DNA of 64,000 nucleotides from positions 372,001 through 436,000 of the forward strand of contig JAUIRK010000884.1 of the NCBI GenBank assembly GCA_030549495.1, read 5' to 3'. The notes below the pieces were generated by a model. That model saw nothing but the letters and a program-made list of their open reading frames with translations, had not been told where the DNA came from and ran no database searches. This document shows, piece by piece, positions 22,256 to 34,989 of the stretch (position 1 is its first letter; the number at the start of each line of letters is the position of its first letter). A program made the translations under genes and the position numbers. The stretch comes from Nectonema munidae (taxonomy: Eukaryota > Nematomorpha > Nectonematoida > Nectonematidae).

Positions 22256-23627
22256 CAATACATGAATTAAAAGCAATGACCAAAAAATTTATAATATCGC
22301 TTATTATCAAACTTAATTTGTATACACAGATTTTTAACATCAGAGGACTTTTTAAGTTAACTTTTAAGAGATGGAAAAAATGATATGAATTCGTTATTAG
22401 AGGTATCATCAATAATACTATTGGTAGATAGAAAATGCTCATTAAAATAGTCGGATATGACTTTCCCATTTTTTATTTATCTTATCCCAAACATTTTTAG
22501 AGGTTCTTTACACTCGAAAATTTTGTTATAGTAGTCATGTTTCAACATTTTAATTTTAGCTTTAACCTTATTTCTATAAAAAATAAACTTGCTTTTTTAT
22601 TTTCAGCATTCTTTTTCAACTTTCTATGATAGCAATCTCTTTTTTTAATCAAATCAAGCACATCCTTTGTTATCCAATTGTTAAACTTGTTTATATTTAT
22701 TCAAAAACAACATATATTTTTATAGAAACAAATATTTCATTTGAAATTTTAGAATTCAAAAGATGAAGTAAAAGTTTAGGACAGTCATAGTATGGCATTA
22801 AATAATGAGACCAATTAAAAGTTCTAATGTTTTATACAAAAACATTCTCATTAAAACATGTTGATAAATTTGGAATATTATTTGACTTTTTTATATTAAG
22901 AGATAATATAAGAATGTTAGGGCCAGATAAAGTTGTAGTAGAAATAAATGATTTTAAACACTTATGTTTGATCGTATGAAAATGTTGTCTAATAATGTTT
23001 CAGATGCCAGACGAGTTATACCCGTCACCGTTAGCTTTAAAAAATTCGATATAATAATGTTCAAAAAGTCCGATACTTTATGGGAAAAATCCACTTTAAG
23101 TAAATCAATATTAAAGCCACCCATTAAGATGCTTAAATTCGATGAAAAAATATTTGCGGAAACAAAATTAAAAAACTCTTCAATAAAGTATATTGGACTA
23201 GCCGAAAGTGAAAGTGGGCGATAAAAATTTTTTGAAGGTAAAAATACTTCTGTTGAAAAAACTTCGAAATGATACTATTAATGATCTCAAATTGAAGCGA
23301 TTTATGGATCAAATATGCTAGACCCCACTGCTTTGTGAGCCTTCAGGGTGCGTGAATGAAAATATATTCTTCAATGCTAAAATTAGTATTCACATCTTGT
23401 AACCACGTCTCCTGTAGAGCTAAAACTTTTAATGGTGCTCCAACAATTCTATTAAAATTTCAAGCTCAGAAAATTTAGAAAAAATTGATTGTATATTTAG
23501 GCTAAAAATATTAAAATAAAAAAAACATTTCTATATAGGGTTTTTTCATACGATATATATTCTGAAATTTTTTTATCAGTTAAATTGACGAGTGAAATAA
23601 TTAGTATTCAACAAGTTTTTAGAGAGA

Positions 23628-24615
23628 TTATTCATATATGGTATATTTTTTAACAAAGTTCAACTCATATATAAAGCAAGGACAGTAGGCACTACCAGCA
23701 GAATGATTATTATTTTCGAGTTTCAAAACAAAACAATTATTGCATTTTAAATTCTTGGAATTATTAGAAACCTTACATTCCGCATAATTATGTTGTTGAC
23801 AACAAAACTTACATATTTTAACTGGATTTTTACAATTTTGCAGTGTATGTTTATGAGAACAGCAGCTCGAACAAAATTTAACCGCAAAATAAGGATAACA
23901 TTTTACACAATTAAAATTGAAAAAAATATAAAAATTATTTTGTTTAATATATTTATATATATTTGTAGAAACGCCTACTACCACCAATTTCTTTTCTTTA
24001 AATTTTGACTTTTTTGAGAACAATAAATGCAATATACCATCATTTTCTAACAATTTCGTAATTTCAGAATTTTTAAGAGTTATAAATTGAACGATTTTTT
24101 GATCTGGAATTTCTTCATCAACGTGCATGTGCAAAAAAGGTAAAAACTTTTTGACTTCTCTTGACTCAAAATTTTGCTGCTTCAACATTTCTTGAGCTTG
24201 ATTCATTATATTATCGTTAGGAAAAGAAACTTTAATCGAGTTTTTGTTTTCATGTATATAATTCATCGGTGAAGTCTTCAAACAAGATTTCGTCAATGCA
24301 AAATCTTCAGTTCTACTTTCTGCATTAGATTTAACAAACAACTTCGTTTGACAACGTCAGAATAAGTTTCGTTCATTATTTCATCTATTTGTTTTTCCTT
24401 CCTTCTTTCAGAGTTTTGAAATTATTTTCAATATTTACTTGTAATAAATCGAGTCTTTTATTAACATCACTTGAACTATTTGCATGTTTTTAAATCATAA
24501 AAATTAGAGCTTTAGCAATATTTTCTTTGGTGTGATCTCTAGACAATAATGCTTTAACACCACCCGATTCAGCAATATTCAAAATATTTTGAATTTCATC
24601 AAACTCCAATGTCAT
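23628..24615 (-). pseudogene. LINE ORF1 with three zinc knuckles
   Basis: The longest open part covers 24341-23628 (237 codons). Its C-terminal third holds a Cys/His cluster: CSSCCSHKHTLQNC, then CKFCCQQHNYAEC, then a third group CNNC...H...YC. Three such knuckles at this place are the mark of Jockey/I/R1 ORF1 proteins, which bind the element's RNA. The preceding part would hold the RNA-recognition-like fold. The N-terminal piece from 24615 (MTLEFDEIQNILN) is separated by a stop and a frame change. No retroviral protease or RT follows, so this is a LINE gag-like protein. Confidence 0.75.
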
Positions 24616-25105
24616 TTCAATGTAATAATATTAATTAAAATATCAAAGCAGAATTACAATATTATTAATTAAAATAATAAAGCAGAATTACAATATTTTG
24701 AATTTGGAGGGAAAATGACTGGGCTTTAAATTTTAAATTTCATGAAAAAAAATTGGACAGAATCAGGTAAAAACAAGTTTTTATAAGAAGTTAGAAAATT
24801 TGTTAGCCTTGGCTAGAAGGTATTTCATAGCATTAAGCAATGCGATTGATTCCGTGTAGAAGGATGAAAGTGAAACGCCAATGTTAAAGCCATGATAATA
24901 GGGTCTAACTTTTTACCCAAACTCGGTTTTATTTTTCTTCCATTAAAATTATTAGATAAGAAACTATCATTATAGAATATTTTATTGCATTTTTAGGGTT
25001 ACTGTTATAGCTTCTAAATAGATTGTTCAAAATTTAACTTTTTAAATTTAAGTCAAACAGTTATGTAAAGTCTTGAAAGGTAATTACTATGAAAAATATT
25101 CATGA
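24616..25105. other. No gene; short tandem duplication
   Basis: A unit of about 35 bp containing AAAGCAGAATTACAATATT is doubled at about 24630-24700. The rest is AT-rich and featureless. It may include the 5' UTR of the minus-strand LINE ending at 24615. Confidence 0.4.
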
Positions 25106-27450
25106 ATAAGAGTAGTAAAGATATTTTGAAAAACATTAATAGTTGTATCAAAAAGAAGCCAGACACAACGTTAGTTCTTAAGTAAAATGGTGATCCCATA
25201 ACCGAAAATAAAAATCTCTGCAATATTATAAATAGATTTTTCTTAATTCAGACACCAGAATACGAGAATTCAGATTTTTTGCGATACTTACTTCGAGTGT
25301 ATTCAACCTTCTCATTTAAATATTTATGCCTTAATGATGTCCTTATAGGTATTGATGGCTTGAAAAATAGTAAAGCTGAAGACATTTATGGAATGTCAGC
25401 ACTTCATTTAAAAACAGTCAAAAACATAATTGCTTTTCCATTGCTCTCTGCATTTAACACTTGTATCAAGTGTTCGACTTTTCCATCGTCCTTAAAACTA
25501 AGCAGATGCATACCTATATATAAGAGAAAAGGTGACAAGTATGAAGTTTCAAATTATAGACCTATTTCTCTAATAAGCGTGATTTCTAAACTTTTCGAAA
25601 AAATAATCTCTTCACAAATTATCAATTATATAAACACTAATGACATATTTCATCCTTTACAGTTTGGTTTTAGAAAAAATTTATCTTCAGTTGATGCTCA
25701 CTCTTTTCTAATAAACAAATTATTTGGGTATTTAGATAACAAAGACGATGTGCTTGTAGTTTTTCTTGATATATCAAAAGCCTTCGACTCAATATCCCAT
25801 CACAAACTTCTAGTAAAACTGAAAAATTATGGTTTTGATACTGCGAGTGTAAAGTTCATTCAGTCATACTTTTCAGCTAGACTACAAGTTGTTAATGTGA
25901 ACGGTTAATTCTCAGATCCTTTAACAATTATGAGGGGTGTACCCCAAGGTTCAGTTCTAGGACCACTTCTGTTCTTAATTTATATCAACGATATCATTTT
26001 CTCTAACCCGGCATTCAATATAATATCATTTGCAGATGATATTACAATTATTATACCTCACTCTTTCCTTACCTCTCAGTCTTCATTCTATCACTCAACA
26101 TTAGAAGATGAATATAATACTAGCATAAAAAAGGTGTATGATTGGTGTTATGAGAACGATTTATGTATTAATCATGCCAAAACTGTTCATATGTTTTTTA
26201 CCAACAAGAGAAAGTATCCGAGCTTTTTAAAAAATAGCAATATTAAACTATCAAAATCGGGCCTTGTTCTTACTGATAAACTAAGATGGGATGAGCATAT
26301 CAGACATCTCTCGAACAGAATCAGCCATATTATTGGGTTACTCCACCACTTCAAGTTTTTTCCTGAATATATAAAATTAGAAATGTACAGAGCACTCATA
26401 TTGCCACACTTAACTTACAGCATAATAAATTGGGGTTATTCCAATCTATCAAGTGTGTTAGTATTGCAAAAAAGGGCTCTAAGATTAGTCTTCAATATCA
26501 AATACAGAGTGCATACTTCTAGATTCTTTAAACAGAACAATCTTCTGAAAGTTGAAGACATCTATAGTAAGCAAATTTGTCTTTTTTATGGAAAGTAATG
26601 AATGAAGTTTCACCTAATTTTATGAATGACTGGTTTGTATTCAGGTATGAATTGCAACAACATTCATTTAGATGCAAAAACAAGCTTGATTTACCATTTT
26701 ATAATCATAAATCCAGTCAAAACACATTAAAATTCAGATCTATTAAATTGTGGAACACCTTTCTTTGCAGTTTCATTGACGTACACATTCCCTATTCAAC
26801 TCTTAAATACAAACTAACATTACATTTCACTAATAATTATGAAACTTCATGCTCTAAACCTAACTGTTATAATTGTTTAAATTAAAACAATCTCAGTACT
26901 AAGAATACCAAGTCATTTTTCTCTTCTTTGTCAGTTTCTTTTTTTTCTCTTTTTGCTTCTATTAATTCTTTTCCTTACCTTTCATTATATATATATATAT
27001 AATGATTAATTTTTATTTGTTATGCTAGTAAAATATATTTAAACAAAACTTTTATTTGTTTTCTTACATTCTATATTTTAATATCATCATCATTGTTTAC
27101 CTTTTTAATGTAATATTATACACTTTGATCATAAAACATTTTTCAACTGTTATTTATTTTCTGTAATATATGTCTTTTCCTTACTTTGGAAATTGTCGAC
27201 ACGTGTTCCAACTTTTCATTCAGCGCTCCAAAGAAATTTTCTTTTTGAATTCTTATCCTAATTTGAAGCACCTCCTATCTACCGCTATCCTCTTGTGGCA
27301 ATATAATCTTTTTCAAATTTCTTTTACCCTTATATAAATTCTTTAAAGTATTTCTGTTACGGCTTATTTAAGCTCTTGAAATACTTGAGCAATGTTAATG
27401 TTTCTTTCTTTTTTAACTTGCATAATAAACTTCTTCTTCTTCTTCTTCTT
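25106..27450 (+). mobile_element. Jockey-superfamily LINE, 5'-truncated, RT nearly open
   Basis: Plus strand. The linker (about 25110-25280, with PITENKNLCNIINRFF) leads into a long RT frame, 25279-26598, broken by a single in-frame stop at 25906-25908. Motifs in order: NYRPISLISVISKLFEKI (RT1), QFGFRKN, VVFLDISKAFDSISHHKL (RT A), RGVPQGSVLGPLLFLIYIND (RT B), then SFADDI, a FADD catalytic box in place of YADD. A frameshift near 26577 moves the C-terminal 100 residues (26577-26885) to another frame. The endonuclease and ORF1 are missing. A (CTT)n run at 27431-27450 may mark the 3' end. Confidence 0.85.
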
Positions 27451-27484
27451 AACTAAAAAATCTAGTCTTATACAAATATAATTT

Positions 27485-27610
27485 GGGCTGATAGGTAGAG
27501 GCGTCGCCTACGGATCCAAAGCTTTTGGGTTCGAATCCCGATGATGCCATCGACTTATCATAAAAAGTTCATCAGTGCAGATATGGAAGTTTCTATTCCC
27601 TTGCATAAAA
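27485..27610 (+). repeat. tRNA-like SINE
   Basis: The sequence from 27485 begins GGGCTGATAGGTAGAGGCGT (A-box region) and has the B box GGGTTCGAATCCC at 27527-27539, ending GATGATGCC. The tail CTTATCATAAAAAGTTCATC with CAGTGC resembles the tail of the other tRNA-like repeat (33700-33720). The cloverleaf is imperfect, so it is read as a SINE rather than a tRNA gene. Confidence 0.6.
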
Positions 27611-27619
27611 CACCCTGTC

Positions 27620-28230
27620 AAAAAAATATATATATTTAAAAGGGATCAAAAAATAAGAAAAAATAAAAACAGAGTTTGGGTAAAAAGTAAGACCGATGAT
27701 AATACGAAGGCTCTGTCTTTCTCGGGTGGAAAATAGCGAATGCGCTGGAGCGAAGAGTGGATTGGGAGTCAAATGAACCATCAGAAAAGATAAATATGCC
27801 GTTTGCCCCGAAAACGATTATTTTGCAGAGTTTGATGGCATGATCCTTTGAGGAGCATGTGGTTAAATTTACTTGTAAGTTAATTATAGAAGGATTGTAG
27901 ATAGGAGCGAATGATACGGGCGATAATTTGAGAGTGAAGTCCTTAGAGAAAAAGTTTATGAAAAACAGCAACGTTAGTAAGGGGGCTGCGAGACAGAGTA
28001 GGAAGGCCGTAACCGTAATAAGAACAGTCTTTAGCAATGAATGACAACTTCTTGCAGACAATAGCCTTTTCCTTTGAGATGAGGAACGGAGGAAACAGGA
28101 AGCAAGTGATATAAGAGGCTTTGGCGTGGAGATACTGCATTTGACCGTTTTACTTAGAAAGGAGTAGAATAATGAATTAACCTTGGAAGAATACAATCAG
28201 TACAGGAAAAAAGAGAAACTTAAGAAACAC
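27620..28230 (-). mobile_element. Fragment of an RNase-H-bearing LINE
   Basis: A 186-codon minus frame (28196-27636) and an overlapping one (28140-27943) carry the RT thumb region (AKASYITCFLFPP) and, near its end, GIFIFSDGSFDSQSTLRSSA, which matches the start of LINE RNase H (the D-G-S motif around the first catalytic Asp). It is a short, frameshifted fragment of an I/R1-like element similar in type to that at 13.4-17.2 kb, but without its C-rich codon bias. Confidence 0.6.
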
Positions 28231-31200
28231 AGGAGGAGAAATAAAGGGTAAAAAGAATTTTAAGTGTCACCATTTTTTTGTTTAAATTTTCTAAATTAAC
28301 CTTGAAAGTTTTTATGATTACAAAATAAAAAAGTTCCTTTCTTTAATTTTGCAGGATATTCAAAAGCCAAGGTGCCGCTATGATGAACAACCCAATAGTA
28401 GAACATGAATCTAAAATGGAAAATAAACGTTTAACTCATTTTCAGTCGAAAATTGGATATGAATGACATAAAGATACAATAAAAACAATATTATGACACA
28501 AGTTTAAAATAAATATATAATACTATATTTACTGAAAAATGTCATCAAATTCACACAATAATAAAACTTCTATAATAAAATTAACAAAACTAGACATTCA
28601 AAGTTTTAACATAACAGTTACTAGCATTGCAAGTAATATCATATTCTTTGTTTTATTTTTATTACGTAAATCGTAATTGAAATTTTCACAATTAAATGAT
28701 AGAAAGTTATCAAAAATCGGTGGTAACAGCCTAAGTATTTTGTATATAAACAAGGAAAGGTTATGTGTATATAAATAATTTATTTTAAGTATATTGCATG
28801 AAAAAAATAATTGACTTGTATGACTTAGATAACTAGTATTGTATATATCTTATGACTTTTTTTTGAGATCTAACTAAAGAACTAAGATTTTGATGTCCCT
28901 CTACAGATCGGTTTTTAAGACCTTGTAAATCACATTTAATCTCTCTCAAAGAATGCATTACTAAGTGGTAAAAGTAAAATATATTTAAGCAGTCCCGTCA
29001 ATATACAAAATACAACTTCAGTCTCGGCTTCTAAATATATAGACATAATGAAAGCTTAAGTATGCTGTGCCGAATTGTCCCTTTTTTGAAAATCCGTTAG
29101 GTAAATATTTAATGCGGAGAGAAGGTGAAAAATCGGAAGTCTCTAGACCAAAACGAGAGTGGTGGCATGTATTTAAAAACTCTGGCTAAAATAGTTATCG
29201 TAATTTTAGTATACAAATTAAAATAGCAAATAAGGAAATTTAGCGTACAATTTCTTAGAGATAAATGAATTTATTTTATACAATTAAAAAAAATATTGAA
29301 AACAATTAGAAAAATTCAGCATGGAAGGCTTTATATCTAAAATTAAAGCTTTAAAAAGTCCTTACTGAAAATAAAAGATCAAGAAAACCTTTCTTGCGAT
29401 TTTTTTAGTCTTGACTAGTTACCTGGCTTGTATCATGAATGTTTCTGAGTCGAATACAAGAATTTCAAACATCATTGCACATATTTAGATATAAGCGGTG
29501 CAGGTTGTATCTTTTAGGTAAATAAACTCCACACTTTGTAACTTTCTTCTGATAGTGAGTTGAAAACAGTATGTATTTAAAGTTGAATTTAGTCTTGCGT
29601 ACAAATCGTCCAATTTAAGATTACCAACACCATTGAATATTACACGTCGGATCTTTGGTATGAAGTACCAACACCATATCTTTTATATCTTTTGGATATC
29701 ACAGGTCGGATCTTTGGTATCAAGCGTCAAAATGTTAGTTTTAGATAAAGTCTTGTACGTAGTTAGATATTGTAAAACAAAACAGACGAAAATTTTTAGA
29801 AGAAAACTTAAATTGAATGAGAATAATAATAAATAAAATTCTAAAAATAGAAATTTATTTTTAAAATATAAAATGATAGTTATATATATACAATGCTTCA
29901 TTTGATTTTAAAAATTTTTAACGGCGTAGTAATCTGTAATGGACTAGAAATAAGTTCCTCCGTCATAGCGTAGTAATCTTGAATGGAGTCTTACCCGGTT
30001 TAAATAATAATAATACGCTACAATAAATAAAGAAATAATACTTAAAACTGTGTATATATATGATTATTTATTAAAACAACTTTTTAAATTAAAAAATATA
30101 ATTTTGAAATTAAAAAGAAGATTTTTAATTATGAAATTTAATATAGTTTGAAATTTTTTATAATTTGATTTTCCTTGCAATTTTCAGTAATGGCGGATTT
30201 AAATTTTTTTTCTCCTATGGCCAGATTCGTTTAACTTATTTTAAAGAATGAAGTGTAAGAAAAAGAATAGGCTCTAATATTGAAATGATTTAAAAGATAT
30301 GCTGTTTATTTTACGCGAAGGATTTGGCAATCTTTTTACTTTCGACAAATTTGCAATGCCGTGGAGTTTTTATATCAATCTACGAATTTAAATCCTTATA
30401 TAAAATGTGTAGATCTAGCAAAAACCACTTTTGATATCACCAGCAAATCAAAGGAAGCAAAAAAGTTATTAAAAACAGTTAAATTCAAATGTTCAAGAAT
30501 CCTATGAATACCTTAAAGAGTATATTTTTATCAAATATTGAATAATTGTTTGTTTAAAATTTATAAAAATTTTTTTTGTACTTTATTAATTATTCGCTAC
30601 GACTTCTTTTTTACTTGTAAATAAATACTTAATTATTAATAAAGAGTTTTTGAATCTTTTACTTTTTCATAACTTAATTTTTTACTCCCTTTCATTTGTT
30701 TGTATAGCTAATACTGGAAACGTCCTTCTTATCTGCAATCCTTAATGATTACCATAAGGCAATTCCGAACAGGTTTAACCACCATTCAATTTTTTAACAC
30801 TAAACTATTGATAACAGTCTTTTATATCTATCAACTATATTAGCAAATCATAGTTGCCAACATGTGGATTCAAAAATGGTAGAAATTATACAATGAAAAT
30901 AAAAGATGACAGATTTATTTCAACGGTCAATGCATTCAAAATATAATGATAGATAACTAATTTACCAGGGTAACATTCAATTTTCACAATCATTTCCGTA
31001 TAAAAAAGTGCTTGGTATGTGGAGATTTTTGCTTCAGGGAGCAGTTTTGCTGTGAGTACCCACTAGTAATTACAAAAATTATTTTTTGATGAAACCACTT
31101 GTAAACGAGGAACTTTTATGTGTGATTTAAAAATACTATAATATTTTTGCATTTTACAAAAAAACTCCCCTCTGCACGTTGACAAAATTTTTTTTAAAAA

Positions 31201-31599
31201 TCTAAGAACTTAGTTATTTTATTTAAGAAGGTAACCATTAAACTTAAACAAATTTTATTTGCACAAAAGATATTAATAGAGATAAGTAAAGGGATAATAA
31301 AAAAAACTTAAAAAATTTTTTTTCCTAACTTTAGGTTTAAATATCCAATATTTTTTGAGCACCGGTGTAATTCATCCATAAGTTTTAGCGCACGTTCATA
31401 TTTTGGTTGGATCTTGTAATATCAATTATTGATTTTTCAATGAAACCAAGCATCAGCCCACTCATTAGAGATGAACTAGCATGCTGTTCCGAGGATGCTA
31501 CGTCAATCGGGCAAAAGGAAAAATACTATAAAAACGTATATTGCACGCGAATTCTATCTTGATTGATGTATGTTCGGTAGTTTCTTCCAGTATATTTCC
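28231..31599. other. Gene-poor, very AT-rich stretch
   Basis: No frame, RNA gene or transposon end could be supported. Short local repeats: CGGATCTTTGGTAT near 29649 and 29707, and GCGTAGTAATCT near 29923 and 29969. Confidence 0.45.
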
Positions 31600-32560
31600 T
31601 TGTTTTGGAATCCTTTGAAGACTCTCTAGTCTCCAACTACTTCTTAAAATTTTATGCCCGCTATGTAGATGACATTTTTTGCATTATGAACAAAAACCAT
31701 ATTAACCTGTTCCACTCAACCCTCAATAATTTCCATGAATGTTTAAAATTCAGGGTTGAATAAAAAAAACATGACCCTACCCTTTTTAGATTGCGCTGTC
31801 ACGAACCTATTCACACATAACGATACTTAGACTTCTTATCCAAACCCCTTTGCACAAAAATGATCTGAAACGCCTTTTAACCGCTCATTTTATCTTTCAT
31901 CTAATTCCGAGACACTAGAAATGGAAGTGAACAATGTCAAATCTATTTTAGAGTCAAATAACTATCCCAAATATGTAATTAAAAACTCACTACGTTCGTC
32001 CCAAAAAGTTTGGAAGATAAAGATAAAATTTTGATCGGAAAATATTTTAGAGAGTTTACAATTTTCGTATTCAACCCACAAAAAAACTTTCATAATCCAC
32101 AACTTCGACACTTTTTATTTCAACAAACTTAAACCGCACTATGTACTCACAACGTCACTTTGATTCCCAAGCCTAACAATCCCTTACACCAACTTCAAAC
32201 ACTTTTCGTGAGAATTATGATCGTCTCAAAACCAGTAACTGTGTATACAAAATAAACTGCATTGGTTGCACTACTACATACATAGGCAAGACCGACAGAC
32301 TGCTGCAAATTCGTATCAAAGAACAACAATACCTCGTCTCAAGGCATAAACAGAACGCTGAACTGAACCTCCATAACAATATGCTGCTTCAACCCCTAAT
32401 AACCTATCCCACACATTCTTTCGACTTCGAAAATACAAAAATACTATGCACCTCATCCCCAAAATATCTCTTGTTCCTTGTGCGTTTGGATTAATCTTTC
32501 CACATTACCTTTATATTAGTACTTGATAAAGTACGTCATCATTCCGAAATATATCGTTTT
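31600..32560 (+). mobile_element. Penelope-like retroelement remnant
   Basis: The RT catalytic box reads FYARYVDDIFCIMNKNH near 31650-31695, followed by a segment that normally begins H..LKF..E in Penelope RTs. About 550 bp further on, NCVYKINCIGC then TTYIGKT (about 32228-32290) is the GIY-YIG endonuclease start with its leading Cys pair. The order RT then GIY-YIG is diagnostic of Penelope-like elements, which are not LTR elements. The tail region holds TACTTGATAAAGTACGTC near 32519. It is broken by many changes and lacks the N-terminal part. Confidence 0.8.
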
Positions 32561-33470
32561 TGATAATAACAATTCTTTGTTCCTTTTTGAACTATTTCAA
32601 CTTATTTAACAAACTTTATATTTGAAAATCTAGTCTTCATTCTTACAAAACTAAAATGAACTTTGATTGATGTTCTGGCATATCTACGATGTATTTTGTA
32701 AAAAATAAGTAAAGCCAATAAAATCAGTATGAAAATGCTAGTTTATATGCAAAGTTAATTCACAAAAGCATCTAATACATAAATAGCTTATTGGCAGCTA
32801 CTGTTAATTTTGATCACAACTTTTTTTTATTTTACTTTTTTGCTTGATTCTTTTTCTTCAAATTTCATAAAATTTTTGGCTTATATTTTTTAAATTTATT
32901 TTACTTATTTTGTTTTAGGCCATCTAAAATTTTATTTTATATTTGTACATTTTACTTAATTTCAAACAAATTCAAACAAATTAATTGATTTTTTGACATC
33001 TTTAAAAGAAACCGTTGATGTCATCGTCTTAAAAAATAATTAAATGAGCTAAAAAAATTTAATGTGATGTCTTTTAATATCTTAATTAAACATATCATTA
33101 TTGACGTATTCCCGCACAATATGAGAAATTTAAAGATAGCGCATAATTATTTGCTATATCACAAATTACAAAAATAGGACTTACAATATGCTAAAAAATT
33201 TTAATGGTATTTGGCTTTGGAAAAAAAGCTTTCAATACAAAAAGATCTCTTTTTTTATATCAAATTTAAGGAAGAATTAAAAATCTTATCAAGAACTGTT
33301 TTAAAATGTCAAGGGATTGATAAAAACAGGGTAAGGTGGAATAAAAAAGACTGTTTGAAAATGTATGGAAAGCATGTATGATTCACAACATGGGCAAACC
33401 GCGATTGGTTAACTTGTTTTTAAAATAATTGTTTTTTAAAATAACCACTTTTAACCTTTGGCAATGATTT
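32561..33470. other. No gene recognised
   Basis: AT-rich. AATTGATTTTTTGACATC near 32982 recalls the piggyBac-associated satellite, but no full unit follows. Confidence 0.4.
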
Positions 33471-33474
33471 GCCT

Positions 33475-33745
33475 TTTATAATAACTTTTAAGGAAAAAAA
33501 ACCTACCAGAAAAAGTTATAGAGCTTCAACAAAAACAAAAAATTTTTACAGCATAACTTAAGTTTTTGAAAACTAATTTGACGTATCCACTATATAGCAT
33601 ACCCTATGGGTGGCATGGCAGGTTGGTTGAGAAGATGGACTCGGCACGGGAGCCTCTGGGTTCGATTTCTCATCGATACCAATTTGTTCATAGTTTGACA
33701 TAAGCGGTACATCAGTGCCTTGTCAATGAAAACACATTCACGGTA
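33475..33745 (+). repeat. Dispersed repeat with tRNA-like core (copy 2)
   Basis: The sense copy of the repeat at 1-265. The tRNA-like core begins GGTGGCATGGCAGGTTGG (33608), the B box GGTTCGATTTC follows near 33659, and the core ends CATCGATACC. The 3' tail reads GACATAAGCGGTACATCAGT and then pyrimidine-rich CTTTACCTTACCTTTTACT. The two copies are inverted and about 33.4 kb apart. Confidence 0.75.
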
Positions 33746-33879
33746 CCTTTACCTTACCTTTTACTAAAAATTGAAAAATTTGCTACATAATTAACATAAG
33801 AGAGAAAGGAGACAAAATAAACTAATAAAGCAATTTTCACTATTTAAAATGAAACTGCCTGTTCTCAGAATAATAGGAG

Positions 33880-34714
33880 GCATAAAAAATGAGATAGCAA
33901 AGAAGGCACAAGGAAAAAAAGTGTGGCACAACAAATAGTTTTTCAACTTGTTGAAAAGTATGAGTATTCAAATCGAAATATAACATTTGACAGATTTATA
34001 TACTGCAAAGGCTTTGTTGAAAAAAGGACTAACAATCGTTGGCACATTACGAAAAAACAGCTTATATTCCTAAACTATTTTTAGATACAAGTGAAAGAGA
34101 AGAAAATAGAAGCCAGAAATGATTGAATATTACAATGCTACAAAAGGAGGTGTGGATAGTTTAGATCAGCTGGTCCGCGAATACACTTGCAAAAGAAAAA
34201 CGAACCGCTGGCCTCTGTCTTTTTTCATGAATTGTCTTTATGTTGGATGCATATGTTATTTGGAAACGAAATTTTTCCAGAGTGGAAAGCAAATGTGCAT
34301 AATAAGAGAAATAAATTTTCTCCTTGATCTAGCAGAATCACTTGTGAAGCCAAATATCATGAGAAGATCTGAAAACTTTCTACAAATGTCTGTTCAACTA
34401 GCCATGCCAGCTGTAAATGAGGATAATATAACAAGAAAAAGTAATGTATATAAAAGAAAACGGTGTTTTTATGCCCATCAAAAAAGCAGAATGCGAAAAC
34501 AAGTTATAAATGTGAGAAAAATGTGTGTAATGAACACAATTTGACTTCTATTGTTTGTGATAAATGTAATATTTAAAAAAAACTTTTTTATTAACATTTT
34601 TTCCTATGTATTTATTCAGATAAGTGCAAAACATATTAAAAACATGAAAATTTATTATGAGCATTTTAGGCTTATAACATCGGTTAATCAAAAAATATTT
34701 ATACCGGAGAGGGG
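33880..34714 (+). mobile_element. piggyBac transposon remnant 1
   Basis: Plus strand. Upstream blocks read NITFDRF (about 33985) and KKGLTIVGTLRKN (about 34020-34060), the piggyBac segment before the last catalytic Asp region. The open frame 34119-34544 carries EYYNATKGGVDSLDQLV and KRKTNRWPLSFFMNCL, the conserved core with the final Asp. A shifted frame beyond holds CEKCVCNEHNLTSIVCDKC, the Cys-rich C-terminal finger. The 3' end is GGGG followed by TTAA (34715-34718). The N-terminal half and 5' end were not found. At least three frame breaks make it inactive. Confidence 0.85.
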
Positions 34715-34989
34715 TTAATCTACATGGGGCAATCAAAGAATCAACAAATAAATTTAAAATATTTATTTTCAGAAAAAACTGGAGAACCATTTCTTCGAGC
34801 TTCTACATCAAGAAATATGTTCTTGTTGGTACATATTTTGTAAGTTTTGATGTGAAGAGTGACCAAGATGCAAATGATAAGATACCTGCAATTTCTAAGC
34901 CTGGCCATTATGGCATAAAAATATACCATTGTACAGATGCTAAATCTATATATATTTTAATGTCTCAAGTTTGTTTCAGGTTTAACTGA

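Larger units (their letters stand above)
19640..24615 (-). mobile_element. Jockey-superfamily LINE, interrupted by a hAT element
   Basis: Minus strand. ORF1 (gag-like) starts at ATG 24615 and runs to 23628 with interruptions. ORF2 follows with endonuclease (about 23460-22950: VLALQETWLQD and GGFNIDLLKVDF), the linker (about 22690-22450) and the start of RT. At 22263 the sequence is broken by a 2.4-kb hAT and resumes at 19831 with YPSAFKLAKVMPVFKRGN then NYRPISL (ending about 19730). The catalytic RT region is gone, replaced by the hAT remnant below 19640. The endonuclease glycine-aspartate (GDFN) reads GGFN, so the protein would be inactive even if expressed. Confidence 0.82.

Noticed and set aside
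23628-24341. Retroviral gag with zinc knuckles
   Set aside because: Three knuckles, no protease or LTRs, and a LINE endonuclease follows on the same strand; it is a LINE ORF1.
27485-27550. Functional tRNA gene
   Set aside because: Acceptor stem mispairs and the tail resembles another SINE-like repeat; kept as a SINE.
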